Shown here: positions 1-5,030 of the stretch, one piece after another
Position numbering within the stretch: the first letter of the stretch is position 1
Layout: every line of letters starts with the position of its first letter
Position numbers and translations under genes: made by a program
Notes under the pieces: generated by a model
What the model was told of the DNA's origin: nothing
The model's database searches: none
What the model saw: the letters and a program-made list of their open reading frames with translations, nothing else
Assembly (NCBI GenBank): GCA_028819955.1
Contig: JAPPKP010000141.1
Coordinates: 3,356-8,385, forward strand
Direction of reading: 5' to 3'
From: Rhodospirillaceae bacterium
GTDB lineage: Bacteria > Pseudomonadota > Alphaproteobacteria > UBA828
Length of the DNA stretch: 5,030 bases

Positions 1-103
1 CCGCCCGCTGCCCCCCCCTTATAAATATTACCCCCTCCCGGCCTAATGGGTTGGGCCGCCCCCGCGCCCGGGGGGGGGCCACCATGATGACGATTTGGAT
101 CAT
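1..103 (-). CDS. Possible start of a gene downstream of the binding protein, partial and probably corrupted
   Basis: This is a tentative minus-strand frame opening with ATG at 103, 24 bases after the stop of the binding-protein gene. The first nine codons give MIQIVIMVA, which could be the start of a membrane segment. After that the frame runs through C/G homopolymers that read as proline, arginine and glycine. Gene order in family 5 ABC transporters makes a permease the first guess, but no permease motif is visible and the sequence quality looks poor. It may not be a gene at all. Confidence 0.15.
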   Translation of the reverse strand, partial: MIQIVIMVAPPRARGRPNPLGREGVIFIRGGQRA

Positions 104-119
104 GCCGCCATAGGGCGGC
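104..119 (-). other. Small GC hairpin after the binding-protein stop codon
   Basis: GCCGCC and GGCGGC form a perfect 6-bp stem around a 4-base loop, beginning 8 bases beyond the minus-strand stop codon at 128-130. No T-run follows in the direction of transcription, so it is not a canonical intrinsic terminator. Hairpins between binding-protein and permease genes commonly stabilise the upstream mRNA or damp read-through, and that is a reasonable guess here. A 6-bp GC stem can also arise by chance in DNA this rich in G+C. Confidence 0.3.
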
Positions 120-127
120 TGGCTAAC

Positions 128-1711
128 CTAGACGAACCACCAGCGCTCTACGCACTTGAAGCCGTCCATTGCCCAGTTCGCCGCCATCTGGCCGTGCCCG
201 ATCTTGTCAGAGAGGCCCATGACGTAGTTGGCGAACATGGGGATGAGGACGCCGCCGTCGTCTCTCACGATCGACTGCATCTCCTCGTACATGCTGCGCC
301 GCATCGCCTCGTCCAGCTCGGATCTGGCTGCCACCAACAGTTGGTTGAACCGGTCGTGCTTCCAGAAGCTGTCGTTCCACGCAGCGTCCGCCGCATAGGC
401 GACCGAGAACATCCAATCCTCGGTCGGGCGTCCGCCCCAATAAACGGCGCAGTAGGGCTTCACCATCCAGACGTTGGACCAGTAGCCGTCATCCGGCTCG
501 CGGACCACGTTGATGTCGATGCCGGCCGCGGCGGCATGCTCCTTGTAGAGCACTGCCGCATCGACCGCGCCCGCAAACGCCGCGTCCGCAGCGCTGAGGT
601 CGATCGAAAGGCCCTCCATGCCCGCCTGCTTAAGGTGGTGCTTGGCCTTGTCCGGATCGTACGCCCGCTGCTCCAGGTTGTCCGCGTGATAGCGGTTGGA
701 GCGGCTGATCGGGTGGTCGTTGCCCAGAGTGCCGTGACCGCGCAGGATCGTCCTGACGATGGCTTCGCGATCGATCGCGTGCTTCAGCGCGAGCCGGACA
801 TCGACGTTGTCGAACGGCGGCGTGTCGCAGCGCATCGTGAAGGTGAAGTGCTGCGTGCCACTGGTCTCGACGAGCCTGACTCCCTCTTGCCGTTCCAGCA
901 GGTGCGCGGTCTTGAGATCGACCCGGTCCATGGCGTCGATCTCGCCGGTGGTGAGCGCGTTGGTGCGTGCCGCCACGTCGGCGATGGTGATGATCTCCAC
1001 TTCGTCGAAGTGTCCGAACCCTTCCTTGAAGAAGTTGGGGTTGCGCTTCAGCGTGGAGCGCACGCCGGGCTCGAAGCTCTCGAGCACGTAGGCGCCCGTG
1101 CCGGTTCCCGACTGCCAATCCACCCCGTGGTCGGATACCGGCATGATCGGGATGTGATAGTCGCTCAGGATGAACGGGAAGTCCGCGTTGCCCTCGCTGA
1201 GCGTGAACACCACCGCGTTCGCGCCGTCCGCCTTCATCTCGACGATGGACTTGAGCAGCTCCTTGGCGGGCGACTTCGAGTTTGCGCCGCGATGATGCGT
1301 AATGGACGCCATGACGTCGTTGGCGTCCATCGTCTTGCCGTTGTGGAACTCGACGCCCTGGCGCAGGTTGAATTGCCACGTCGTGGCGTCGGCGGTGTCG
1401 ATACTCTCGGCCAGCTCGGGGATCAGGCTGCCGTCCTGGGCCACCTCGGTCAGGTTGTTCCGCGCGCTCGCGTTCACGGTCTGCATATAGAGGTCGAGGA
1501 ACGTCGCCGGATCCAGCGAGTCCGAGGTCGCCCCGTGCCCAAGTCCGCACCGGAAGCGGCCTCCCTTCTTGGGCTCTGCTGCAAAGGCCTTGTCGGCGAG
1601 GGTCGTTGCGAGCGCCGTGGTGGCGCCGAGGGCGAGTGCCCGCTGCATGAAGCCGCGACGAGTCATGCCGCTCTTCATGGCCAAATTCTTCAGTTGCTGC
1701 TCGATCGTCAT
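128..1711 (-). CDS. ABC transporter substrate-binding protein, family 5 (peptide/nickel/opine type), Tat-exported
   Basis: This is the periplasmic receptor of an ABC importer, which binds a solute and delivers it to a membrane permease. The 527-residue length is normal for SBP_bac_5 (DppA/OppA/NikA-like) proteins. Residues 17-22 read TRRGFM, a twin-arginine motif, followed by a hydrophobic stretch and an AFA-A cleavage site near residue 44, so export through Tat in folded form is likely. Family hallmarks are SLDP at 65-68, the block WQFNLRQGVEFHNGK at 112-126, GTGTGAYVLESFEPG at 202-216, LKRNPNFF at 221-228 and DVRLALKHAIDRE at 304-316. The ATG at 1711 is chosen because GGGAGA lies 6 bases upstream and the Tat signal then sits at a normal distance from the N terminus; the frame is open further upstream without homology. 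The gene is divergent from the hydantoinase gene. No permease or ATPase gene is readable in the window. The ligand cannot be read from sequence; a dipeptide, carbamoyl compound or cyclic amide fits the context only by inference. Confidence 0.93.
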   Translation of the reverse strand: MTIEQQLKNLAMKSGMTRRGFMQRALALGATTALATTLADKAFAAEPKKGGRFRCGLGHGATSDSLDPATFLDLYMQTVNASARNNLTEVAQDGSLIPELAESIDTADATTWQFNLRQGVEFHNGKTMDANDVMASITHHRGANSKSPAKELLKSIVEMKADGANAVVFTLSEGNADFPFILSDYHIPIMPVSDHGVDWQSGTGTGAYVLESFEPGVRSTLKRNPNFFKEGFGHFDEVEIITIADVAARTNALTTGEIDAMDRVDLKTAHLLERQEGVRLVETSGTQHFTFTMRCDTPPFDNVDVRLALKHAIDREAIVRTILRGHGTLGNDHPISRSNRYHADNLEQRAYDPDKAKHHLKQAGMEGLSIDLSAADAAFAGAVDAAVLYKEHAAAAGIDINVVREPDDGYWSNVWMVKPYCAVYWGGRPTEDWMFSVAYAADAAWNDSFWKHDRFNQLLVAARSELDEAMRRSMYEEMQSIVRDDGGVLIPMFANYVMGLSDKIGHGQMAANWAMDGFKCVERWWFV

Positions 1712-1717
1712 GGCTGG

Positions 1718-1723
1718 TCTCCC
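1718..1723 (-). promoter_or_regulatory. Ribosome binding site of the binding-protein gene
   Basis: On the minus strand GGGAGA stands 6 bases before the ATG at 1711. It is a good Shine-Dalgarno match at a normal distance. It decides the start against the ATG at 1849, which would add 46 residues ahead of the Tat signal. Confidence 0.75.
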
Positions 1724-1758
1724 GTGTTTCGCGTCGATGGCGACGCGAGTTGTCCCCT

Positions 1759-1774
1759 GGCAATTCGGCCACCC
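1759..1774 (-). promoter_or_regulatory. Weak sigma-54 (RpoN)-like promoter element for the binding-protein gene
   Basis: Read on the minus strand, GGGTGGCCGAATTGCC places GG and TTGC at the spacing required by the consensus TGGCACG-N4-TTGCW. The invariant GG and GC are present, but most other consensus positions differ. Transcription would begin near 1748, giving a leader of about 37 bases that includes the Shine-Dalgarno site. A nitrogen-scavenging function would suit RpoN control. The match is short enough to be chance. Confidence 0.25.
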
Positions 1775-1823
1775 AAATGGCCTGGCTGGGGAACAATTCC
1801 GGGTCGGGAGTATGGCGCCCAAG

Positions 1824-1845
1824 ACCCTGACCAGCCCCTCAGGGT
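1824..1845. promoter_or_regulatory. Perfect inverted repeat, candidate operator or activator site
   Basis: ACCCTGA and TCAGGGT form a perfect 7-bp dyad separated by 8 bases, with arm centres 15 bp apart (about 1.5 helical turns). It lies 113 bp from the binding-protein start and 174 bp from the hydantoinase start. The palindrome GGTGCACC (1843-1850) overlaps its right edge. The symmetry and position suit a dimeric regulator controlling both genes. No regulator gene is visible in the window, so the factor is unknown. As RNA it could form a 7-bp hairpin, but no T-run follows on either strand. Confidence 0.45.
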
Positions 1846-2006
1846 GCACCGAGTTAGCGCGATGTTAGTTGATGGCCAGCTAGGCCTCCAGCCAAATCGC
1901 TATATCGGCGGCAATTCGATCGCAGATGCGCCGTGGCCGAGCGTGGACGCGCGCAGGTTGGCGGGGCATGATTGGCGAGCAGGGACTGAGGGGCCCCTTG
2001 CGCCCC

Positions 2007-2013
2007 GGGGAGG
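2007..2013 (+). promoter_or_regulatory. Ribosome binding site of the hydantoinase gene
   Basis: GGGGAGG ends 5 bases before the ATG at 2019 and is a strong Shine-Dalgarno match. It fixes the start at 2019 rather than at the in-frame ATG at 1926, whose extra 31 residues are Arg/Gly-rich and match no family feature. The first four bases could pair with CCCC at 1994-1997. Confidence 0.8.
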
Positions 2014-2018
2014 CGAGC

Positions 2019-3431
2019 ATGACTGCGACCGTAATTCGGAGCGGGCGGATCGTAACCGCGGTCGACGACTACAAGGCCGACATCCTGATGGAGGACGGCC
2101 GCGTCCGCATGATCGGCACGGACTTGCCCGTGGGCGACGGGATTCCCGAGCACGATGCAGAGGGCCTGCTCGTGCTGCCCGGTGGCGTCGACGTGCACAC
2201 TCACCTCGATTGGGATTTCGGGCCGGCGCGCACGGCGGACACCTTCTACACCGGCTCCCAGGCCGCCGCCTTCGGCGGCACCACCACGGTCGTGGACTTT
2301 GCCGCCCAGGTGAAGGGGACGAGCCCGCTCGCCGGCCTTGCCGACTGGCACGAGCGCGCCTCGGTCGCCGCGGTCGACATGGGCGCGCACATGATCATGA
2401 CCGAGGTGAACGACCAGACCCTCATCGACATGAAGAGCCTGATTCACGACGAAGGCGTCACCACCTTCAAGCTCTTCACCGCTTATCCCGACGTGCTGAT
2501 GATCGACGACGGCCAGATCTTCAAGACCATGCGCCAGGTCGGCGCCCACGGCGGGATGGTGCAGATCCATGCCGAGAACGGGCACGTCATCGACGTGCTC
2601 GTGCAGGAAGCGCTCGCGGCTGGCAATACCAGCCCTAAGTGGCACATGCTGACCCGCCCGACGCTGATGGAGGGCGAGGCGACCCACAGGGTCATCCGCA
2701 TCGCCGAGCTCGCCGAGGCGCCGGTCTATATCGTGCACCTCTCGGCGGGCGAGGCGCTCGACGCCGTGACGGAGGCGCGCGATCGCGGCCTCCCGGTCCA
2801 TGCCGAGACCTGCCCGCACTACCTCTTCCTCACCGACGAGGAATACGACCGGCCGGGCTTCGAGGCCGCCAAGTTCGTGATGACGCCGCCGCTCCGGGGC
2901 GCCCAGCATCAGCACGCGCTCTGGCGGGGGCTGAAGACCGACGACCTCCAGGTCATCGCCACCGACCATTGCCCGTTCTGCTTCAGCGAGAACGTGCTGG
3001 GCCTGCGCCTCTCCAAGGAGCTCGGCCGCGACGACTTCAGCAAGATCCCCAACGGCGCGCCCGGCCTCGAGACCCGCATGCCGCTGGTCTACGACGGCGG
3101 CGTGCGCCGCAACGGCATGTCGCTCAACCGCTACGTCGAGCTGACGGCGACGGCGCCGGCGAAGCTGTTCGGTCTGTTCCCGCGCAAGGGCACGATCGCG
3201 GTCGGCTCCGATGCCGACATCGTGCTGTTCGACCCGGAGGAGACCTGGACCGTCCGCGCCGCCGAGCATCACAGCCGGGTCGAATACTCGCTCTTCGAGG
3301 GCCGAGAGGTCACCGGCCGGGTGAGCAAGGTGTTCCTGCGCGGCGAGCTGATCGTCGATGGTCGGGAATGGCTCGGCCGCGAGGGCGGCGGACAGTTCCT
3401 CAAGCGCGGCGAGGCTGGGAAGGCGAAGTAG
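2019..3431 (+). CDS. hydA: Dihydropyrimidinase / D-hydantoinase (cyclic amidohydrolase)
   Basis: This cytoplasmic binuclear-metal amidohydrolase opens cyclic ureides (dihydropyrimidines, 5-substituted hydantoins) to N-carbamoyl acids. The 470-residue length is typical. All metal ligands are visible: H60 and H62 in VDVHTHLDW, the lysine normally carboxylated (K151 in TTFKLFTAY), H184 in QIHAENG, H240 in YIVHLSAGE and D316 in ATDHCPF. Y156 matches the conserved substrate-stabilising tyrosine. MTPPLRG near 288-294 carries Thr where many homologues have Ser in the substrate-contact motif, and N345 lies in IPNGAPG. Residues 1-50 and about 390-450 form the small beta-sandwich domain around the TIM barrel. 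The start is set by a strong ribosome binding site. The gene is divergent from the transporter gene and convergent, with a 9-bp gap, with the dehydrogenase gene. Hydantoin, dihydropyrimidine and cyclic imide ring openers are hard to separate by sequence, so the substrate is open; allantoinase and dihydroorotase are less likely given the FKLFTAY and SAGEAL motifs. Confidence 0.93.
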   Translation: MTATVIRSGRIVTAVDDYKADILMEDGRVRMIGTDLPVGDGIPEHDAEGLLVLPGGVDVHTHLDWDFGPARTADTFYTGSQAAAFGGTTTVVDFAAQVKGTSPLAGLADWHERASVAAVDMGAHMIMTEVNDQTLIDMKSLIHDEGVTTFKLFTAYPDVLMIDDGQIFKTMRQVGAHGGMVQIHAENGHVIDVLVQEALAAGNTSPKWHMLTRPTLMEGEATHRVIRIAELAEAPVYIVHLSAGEALDAVTEARDRGLPVHAETCPHYLFLTDEEYDRPGFEAAKFVMTPPLRGAQHQHALWRGLKTDDLQVIATDHCPFCFSENVLGLRLSKELGRDDFSKIPNGAPGLETRMPLVYDGGVRRNGMSLNRYVELTATAPAKLFGLFPRKGTIAVGSDADIVLFDPEETWTVRAAEHHSRVEYSLFEGREVTGRVSKVFLRGELIVDGREWLGREGGGQFLKRGEAGKAK

Positions 3432-3440
3432 CGCAACCCT

Positions 3441-4469
3441 CTACGGCACCAGCACCATCTTGCCGAAGACCTCGCGGTCTGCAGTGCGGCGCGCGGCCGT
3501 CTGGATCTCGGCGAGCGGATAGACCGTATCGATCACCGGCTTGAGCCGGCCTTCCGCCATCAGGGCGAAGACTCGCGCAAGCTCGCGGCGGCCGGCGAAG
3601 TGGCTGCCGTGGATTGTCATGTGCTTGCGGAAGAGCTCGATCACGTTGAGCGGCACTTCCTCGCCCGCGTGCGCCCCGCAGGTGACGAGGCGGCCGTTGA
3701 AGCAGACCGCATCGATGCTCTGGCGCAGCACATCGCCGCCCACGCTCTCGATCACGAGATCGACGCCGCGGCCGTCCGTGAGCCTGAGCGCTTCCTCCCG
3801 GATGCTCTGGCGCGTGTAGTCGATGGTCTCGGTGGCGCCGAGCTCCCGGGCCTTCTCCAGCTTGGCGGCGGAACCTGCGCTCGCGATCACCCGCGCGCCG
3901 TGCAGGAGCGCGACCTGGATCGCCGAAGAGCCGACCACGCTGCCGGCCGCGTTGACCAGCACGGTCTGCCCCGCCTGAACGCGGCCGAGCGTGACCGTCA
4001 TGTGCCAGGCGGTGCCGAAGCCCACCATGCCGGCGGCGGCGGTCTCGAAGGGCAGATCGTCCGGCAGCGGGATCACCGAGAGCGCATGGGAGATGCAATA
4101 CTCGGCGTGCGTTCCCCACTGGCTCGCGCCGATGCGGCCATGGGTAAAGTCGACGCCGTCGAGGCCGCTCAGCCAGGGTTCCGAGAGCGGGTCGCCTTGC
4201 GCAAAGTCGATGGCAACGCGGGTGCCGGGGGCGGGGCCTTCCACGCCGGGGCCGAGCGCCGCGATCTCGCCGACGCCTTCGCAGCCGGGCACGTGCGGCA
4301 GCGTCACCGGAATGCCGGAGATGCCCTCGCGCACGTCGTGGTCCAGGTGGTTGATGCCGCTCGCCCGGATGCGCACCAGGACCTCGCCGGCCCCTGGTTC
4401 GGGCGTCTCCACCTCCTCGTAGAGCAGATTCTCGACGCCGCCGTGGGCGCGGATGACGACCGCCTTCAC
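3441..4469 (-). CDS. Zinc-independent MDR-family NAD(P)H-dependent oxidoreductase (quinone-oxidoreductase/alcohol-dehydrogenase-like)
   Basis: This 342-residue medium-chain dehydrogenase/reductase has an N-terminal GroES-like domain (about 1-125) and a Rossmann domain (about 130-270). The start MKAVVIRAHGG, GINHLDHDVREG at 38-49 and HVPGCEGVGEI at 59-69 are typical of zinc-binding-dehydrogenase/quinone-reductase sequences. NAAGSVVGSSAIQ at 173-185 is the nucleotide-binding turn, with V178 where relatives usually have Gly. The usual catalytic Cys is replaced by Asn in GINHLD, and the structural-zinc loop at about 89-115 holds no cysteine, so both zinc sites appear lost. Reduction of a C=C or carbonyl with NAD(P)H is more likely than classical alcohol dehydrogenation. 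The start codon is GTG at 4469, 9 bases after the stop of the upstream amidase gene and without a clear Shine-Dalgarno site, suggesting translational coupling. The last codon faces the hydantoinase stop across 9 bp. The substrate is unknown. Confidence 0.88.
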   Translation of the reverse strand: MKAVVIRAHGGVENLLYEEVETPEPGAGEVLVRIRASGINHLDHDVREGISGIPVTLPHVPGCEGVGEIAALGPGVEGPAPGTRVAIDFAQGDPLSEPWLSGLDGVDFTHGRIGASQWGTHAEYCISHALSVIPLPDDLPFETAAAGMVGFGTAWHMTVTLGRVQAGQTVLVNAAGSVVGSSAIQVALLHGARVIASAGSAAKLEKARELGATETIDYTRQSIREEALRLTDGRGVDLVIESVGGDVLRQSIDAVCFNGRLVTCGAHAGEEVPLNVIELFRKHMTIHGSHFAGRRELARVFALMAEGRLKPVIDTVYPLAEIQTAARRTADREVFGKMVLVP

Positions 4470-4478
4470 GGCCGGCTG

Positions 4479-5030
4479 CTATTCGGCCGCTTCGGCCGCG
4501 ACCGCGCCCGAGAGCGCGGCGATCGCCTCGGCGCTCGTGACGATGTCCGCGTACTTCTGGCCCATGTCGAAGAGGTTCGCCTCGTGGGGCCCGAGCGCCC
4601 GGTCGCCGACGCAATCGCTGATCACCACCGGACGGAAGCCGTGACACATGGCGTCCAGCACGCTTGCGCGCACGCAGCCCGAGGTGGTGCAGCCCGCCAC
4701 CATCACCGTGTCGATGCGCATCTTGGCGAAGGCCGGCGCGAGGTCGGTGCCGAAGAAGGCCGACGGCACCCGCTTGCGGACTACGATTTCGCCCGGTTGC
4801 GGCGCCAGCTCGTCGACGATCTGGCTCTCCGGCGCGTCCTCGGTCAGCCCCGTGAGCGAGGGCACCTTCAGGCACATGATGTTCGCGTCCGCGCCGTCGT
4901 CGGCGAAGATGACGCGGGTGTGCGCGACCGGCACGCCGCGCTCGCGGCAGAAGGCGAGCAGCCCCACGGTCGCGTCGATCGCCTCCTGGATGTTGCCGCC
5001 GCCGAACTTCGCCGGGTCGGTGAAGCCGTT
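4479..5030 (-). CDS. Isochorismatase-family cysteine hydrolase, N-carbamoylsarcosine/maleamate amidase type (5' end outside window)
   Basis: These enzymes cleave a terminal amide or carbamoyl group with a Cys-Asp-Lys triad. The 183 visible residues start at NGFTDP, and the frame stays open to the window edge. The nucleophile is the Cys in CTTSGCVRAS (visible residue 119), preceded by the family's cis-peptide segment. The catalytic Lys is probably K86 in RKRVPSAFFGT. GDRALGPHEANLFD (142-155) is a strong marker of the N-carbamoylsarcosine amidohydrolase and maleamate amidase (NicF) branch. The catalytic Asp normally lies a few residues before NGFTDP, so it is just beyond the window; about 25-40 residues are missing, judged from family length. 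The GTG at 4967 is an internal valine, not the start. The C terminus ends in a small Ala/Glu repeat, AAEAAE. The gene is in an operon with the dehydrogenase 9 bases downstream. N-carbamoyl amino acid, maleamate, ureidoacrylate and similar substrates cannot be told apart here. Confidence 0.9.
   Translation of the reverse strand, partial: NGFTDPAKFGGGNIQEAIDATVGLLAFCRERGVPVAHTRVIFADDGADANIMCLKVPSLTGLTEDAPESQIVDELAPQPGEIVVRKRVPSAFFGTDLAPAFAKMRIDTVMVAGCTTSGCVRASVLDAMCHGFRPVVISDCVGDRALGPHEANLFDMGQKYADIVTSAEAIAALSGAVAAEAAE
4482..4499 (-). repeat. Perfect 9-bp tandem duplication at the 3' end of the amidase gene
   Basis: TTCGGCCGC occurs twice in direct succession on the plus strand, coding AAE-AAE just before the TAG stop on the minus strand. 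It keeps the frame and lengthens only the disordered tail. It is probably a slippage duplication with little effect on function. Confidence 0.6.

Larger units (their letters stand above)
1..127. other. Abnormal window end downstream of the binding-protein gene, no supported gene
   Basis: The first 80 bases are unlike the rest of the window. They hold a run of eight C at 11-18, a run of nine G at 70-78, several shorter C runs, and an isolated A/T block at 19-30. Bases 81-127 look normal again. On the minus strand an ATG at 103 opens a frame reading MIQIVIMVA, which is hydrophobic and stays open to the window edge, but it soon becomes proline/arginine-rich inside the homopolymers. A permease gene would be expected here, because family 5 binding proteins are usually followed by DppB/DppC-type permeases. 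The peptide does not resemble the usual permease start and no good ribosome binding site precedes it. I infer a low-quality sequence end that may hide the start of a real downstream gene. Confidence 0.6.
1712..2018. promoter_or_regulatory. Divergent control region between the binding-protein and hydantoinase genes
   Basis: This 307-base non-coding stretch separates two divergent start codons, so promoters for both genes should lie here. It is less GC-rich than the genes around it. It contains a perfect inverted repeat at 1824-1845, the 8-bp palindrome GGTGCACC at 1843-1850, a sigma-54-like element on the minus strand at 1759-1774, an AT-rich TATATC at 1901-1906 and a GC-rich leader at 1990-2010. 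I see no convincing sigma-70 -35/-10 pair on either strand: TATATC has no acceptable -35 box at 16-18 bases. Open frames running into the region from both genes carry no recognisable protein and are treated as chance extensions. Confidence 0.6.

Noticed and set aside
19..30. TATA-box or -10-like A/T block (TTATAAATATTA).
   Set aside because: It is embedded in C homopolymers of doubtful quality, has no -35 partner and no gene placed to use it.
79..110. Kozak-like GCCACCATG with a short plus-strand frame.
   Set aside because: The frame stops after nine codons, and the match lies beside the suspect homopolymers. Nothing else suggests a eukaryotic or vector sequence.
1901..1906. TATATC as a sigma-70 -10 box for the hydantoinase gene.
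   Set aside because: No acceptable -35 hexamer lies 16-18 bases upstream, so a promoter cannot be supported from sequence alone.
1761..1917. Three copies of CAATTC (1761-1766, 1795-1800 with an adjoining extra C context, and 1912-1917) in the intergenic region.
   Set aside because: The spacing is irregular, the flanks differ, and a hexamer repeated in the least GC-rich part of the window is weak evidence of a binding site.
95..2638. An 847-codon plus-strand open frame running antisense to the binding-protein gene and into the hydantoinase gene in another frame.
   Set aside because: It spans two unrelated genes in the wrong frames, has no ribosome binding site or domain, and is Arg/Ala/His-rich like a typical GC-driven shadow frame.
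1854..3272. A 472-codon minus-strand open frame antisense to the hydantoinase gene.
   Set aside because: The plus strand carries a complete hydantoinase with all catalytic residues. The opposite frame has no recognisable motif and is explained by GC-rich codon bias.
3400..4875. A 491-codon minus-strand open frame overlapping both the dehydrogenase and the amidase genes.
   Set aside because: It is the frame-shifted shadow of two well-supported genes and its translation is Arg/Gly/Ala-rich without homology.
4479..4967. Taking GTG at 4967 as the start of the amidase gene.
   Set aside because: The frame continues upstream with NGFTDP and GGGNIQEAIDAT, which are conserved N-terminal family residues, so the true start is outside the window.

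Overview
This is a high-GC (roughly two-thirds G+C by eye) bacterial window with four recognisable genes, densely packed. The gene content (a Tat-exported family 5 solute-binding protein, a D-hydantoinase/dihydropyrimidinase, an N-carbamoylsarcosine-amidase-like hydrolase and an MDR oxidoreductase), the GC content and the protein style suggest a soil or aquatic proteobacterium, most likely an alphaproteobacterium. That placement is inference, because the window has no rRNA or other marker gene. There are no RNA genes, insertion sequences, phage genes or CRISPR arrays that I can see.

Layout. Bases 1-80 are abnormal: C and G homopolymers around a short A/T block, which looks like a poor-quality contig end. 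Bases 128-1711 (minus) encode a periplasmic peptide/nickel-type ABC substrate-binding protein. Bases 1712-2018 are a divergent control region with a perfect 7-bp inverted repeat, a weak sigma-54-like site and two clear ribosome binding sites. Bases 2019-3431 (plus) encode a hydantoinase with every metal ligand intact. Only 9 bp later, bases 3441-4469 (minus) encode a zinc-less quinone-oxidoreductase-type dehydrogenase. Its upstream operon partner at 4479-5030 (minus) is an isochorismatase-family amidase, cut by the window edge.

How they may work together. Hydantoinases open cyclic ureides or imides to N-carbamoyl acids or half-amides. Cysteine hydrolases of the N-carbamoylsarcosine/maleamate type cleave such products to the free acid with release of ammonia. 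The MDR enzyme could reduce or oxidise a substrate or product of the route, and the binding protein could capture a related solute outside the cell. The set therefore looks like a nitrogen- or carbon-scavenging locus for a cyclic amide, ureide or imide. The families are well supported, but the pathway and actual substrate are inference. I found no clearly unprecedented system. The most useful leads are the unassigned enzyme combination, the dyad in the divergent promoter region and the loss of zinc ligands in the dehydrogenase.
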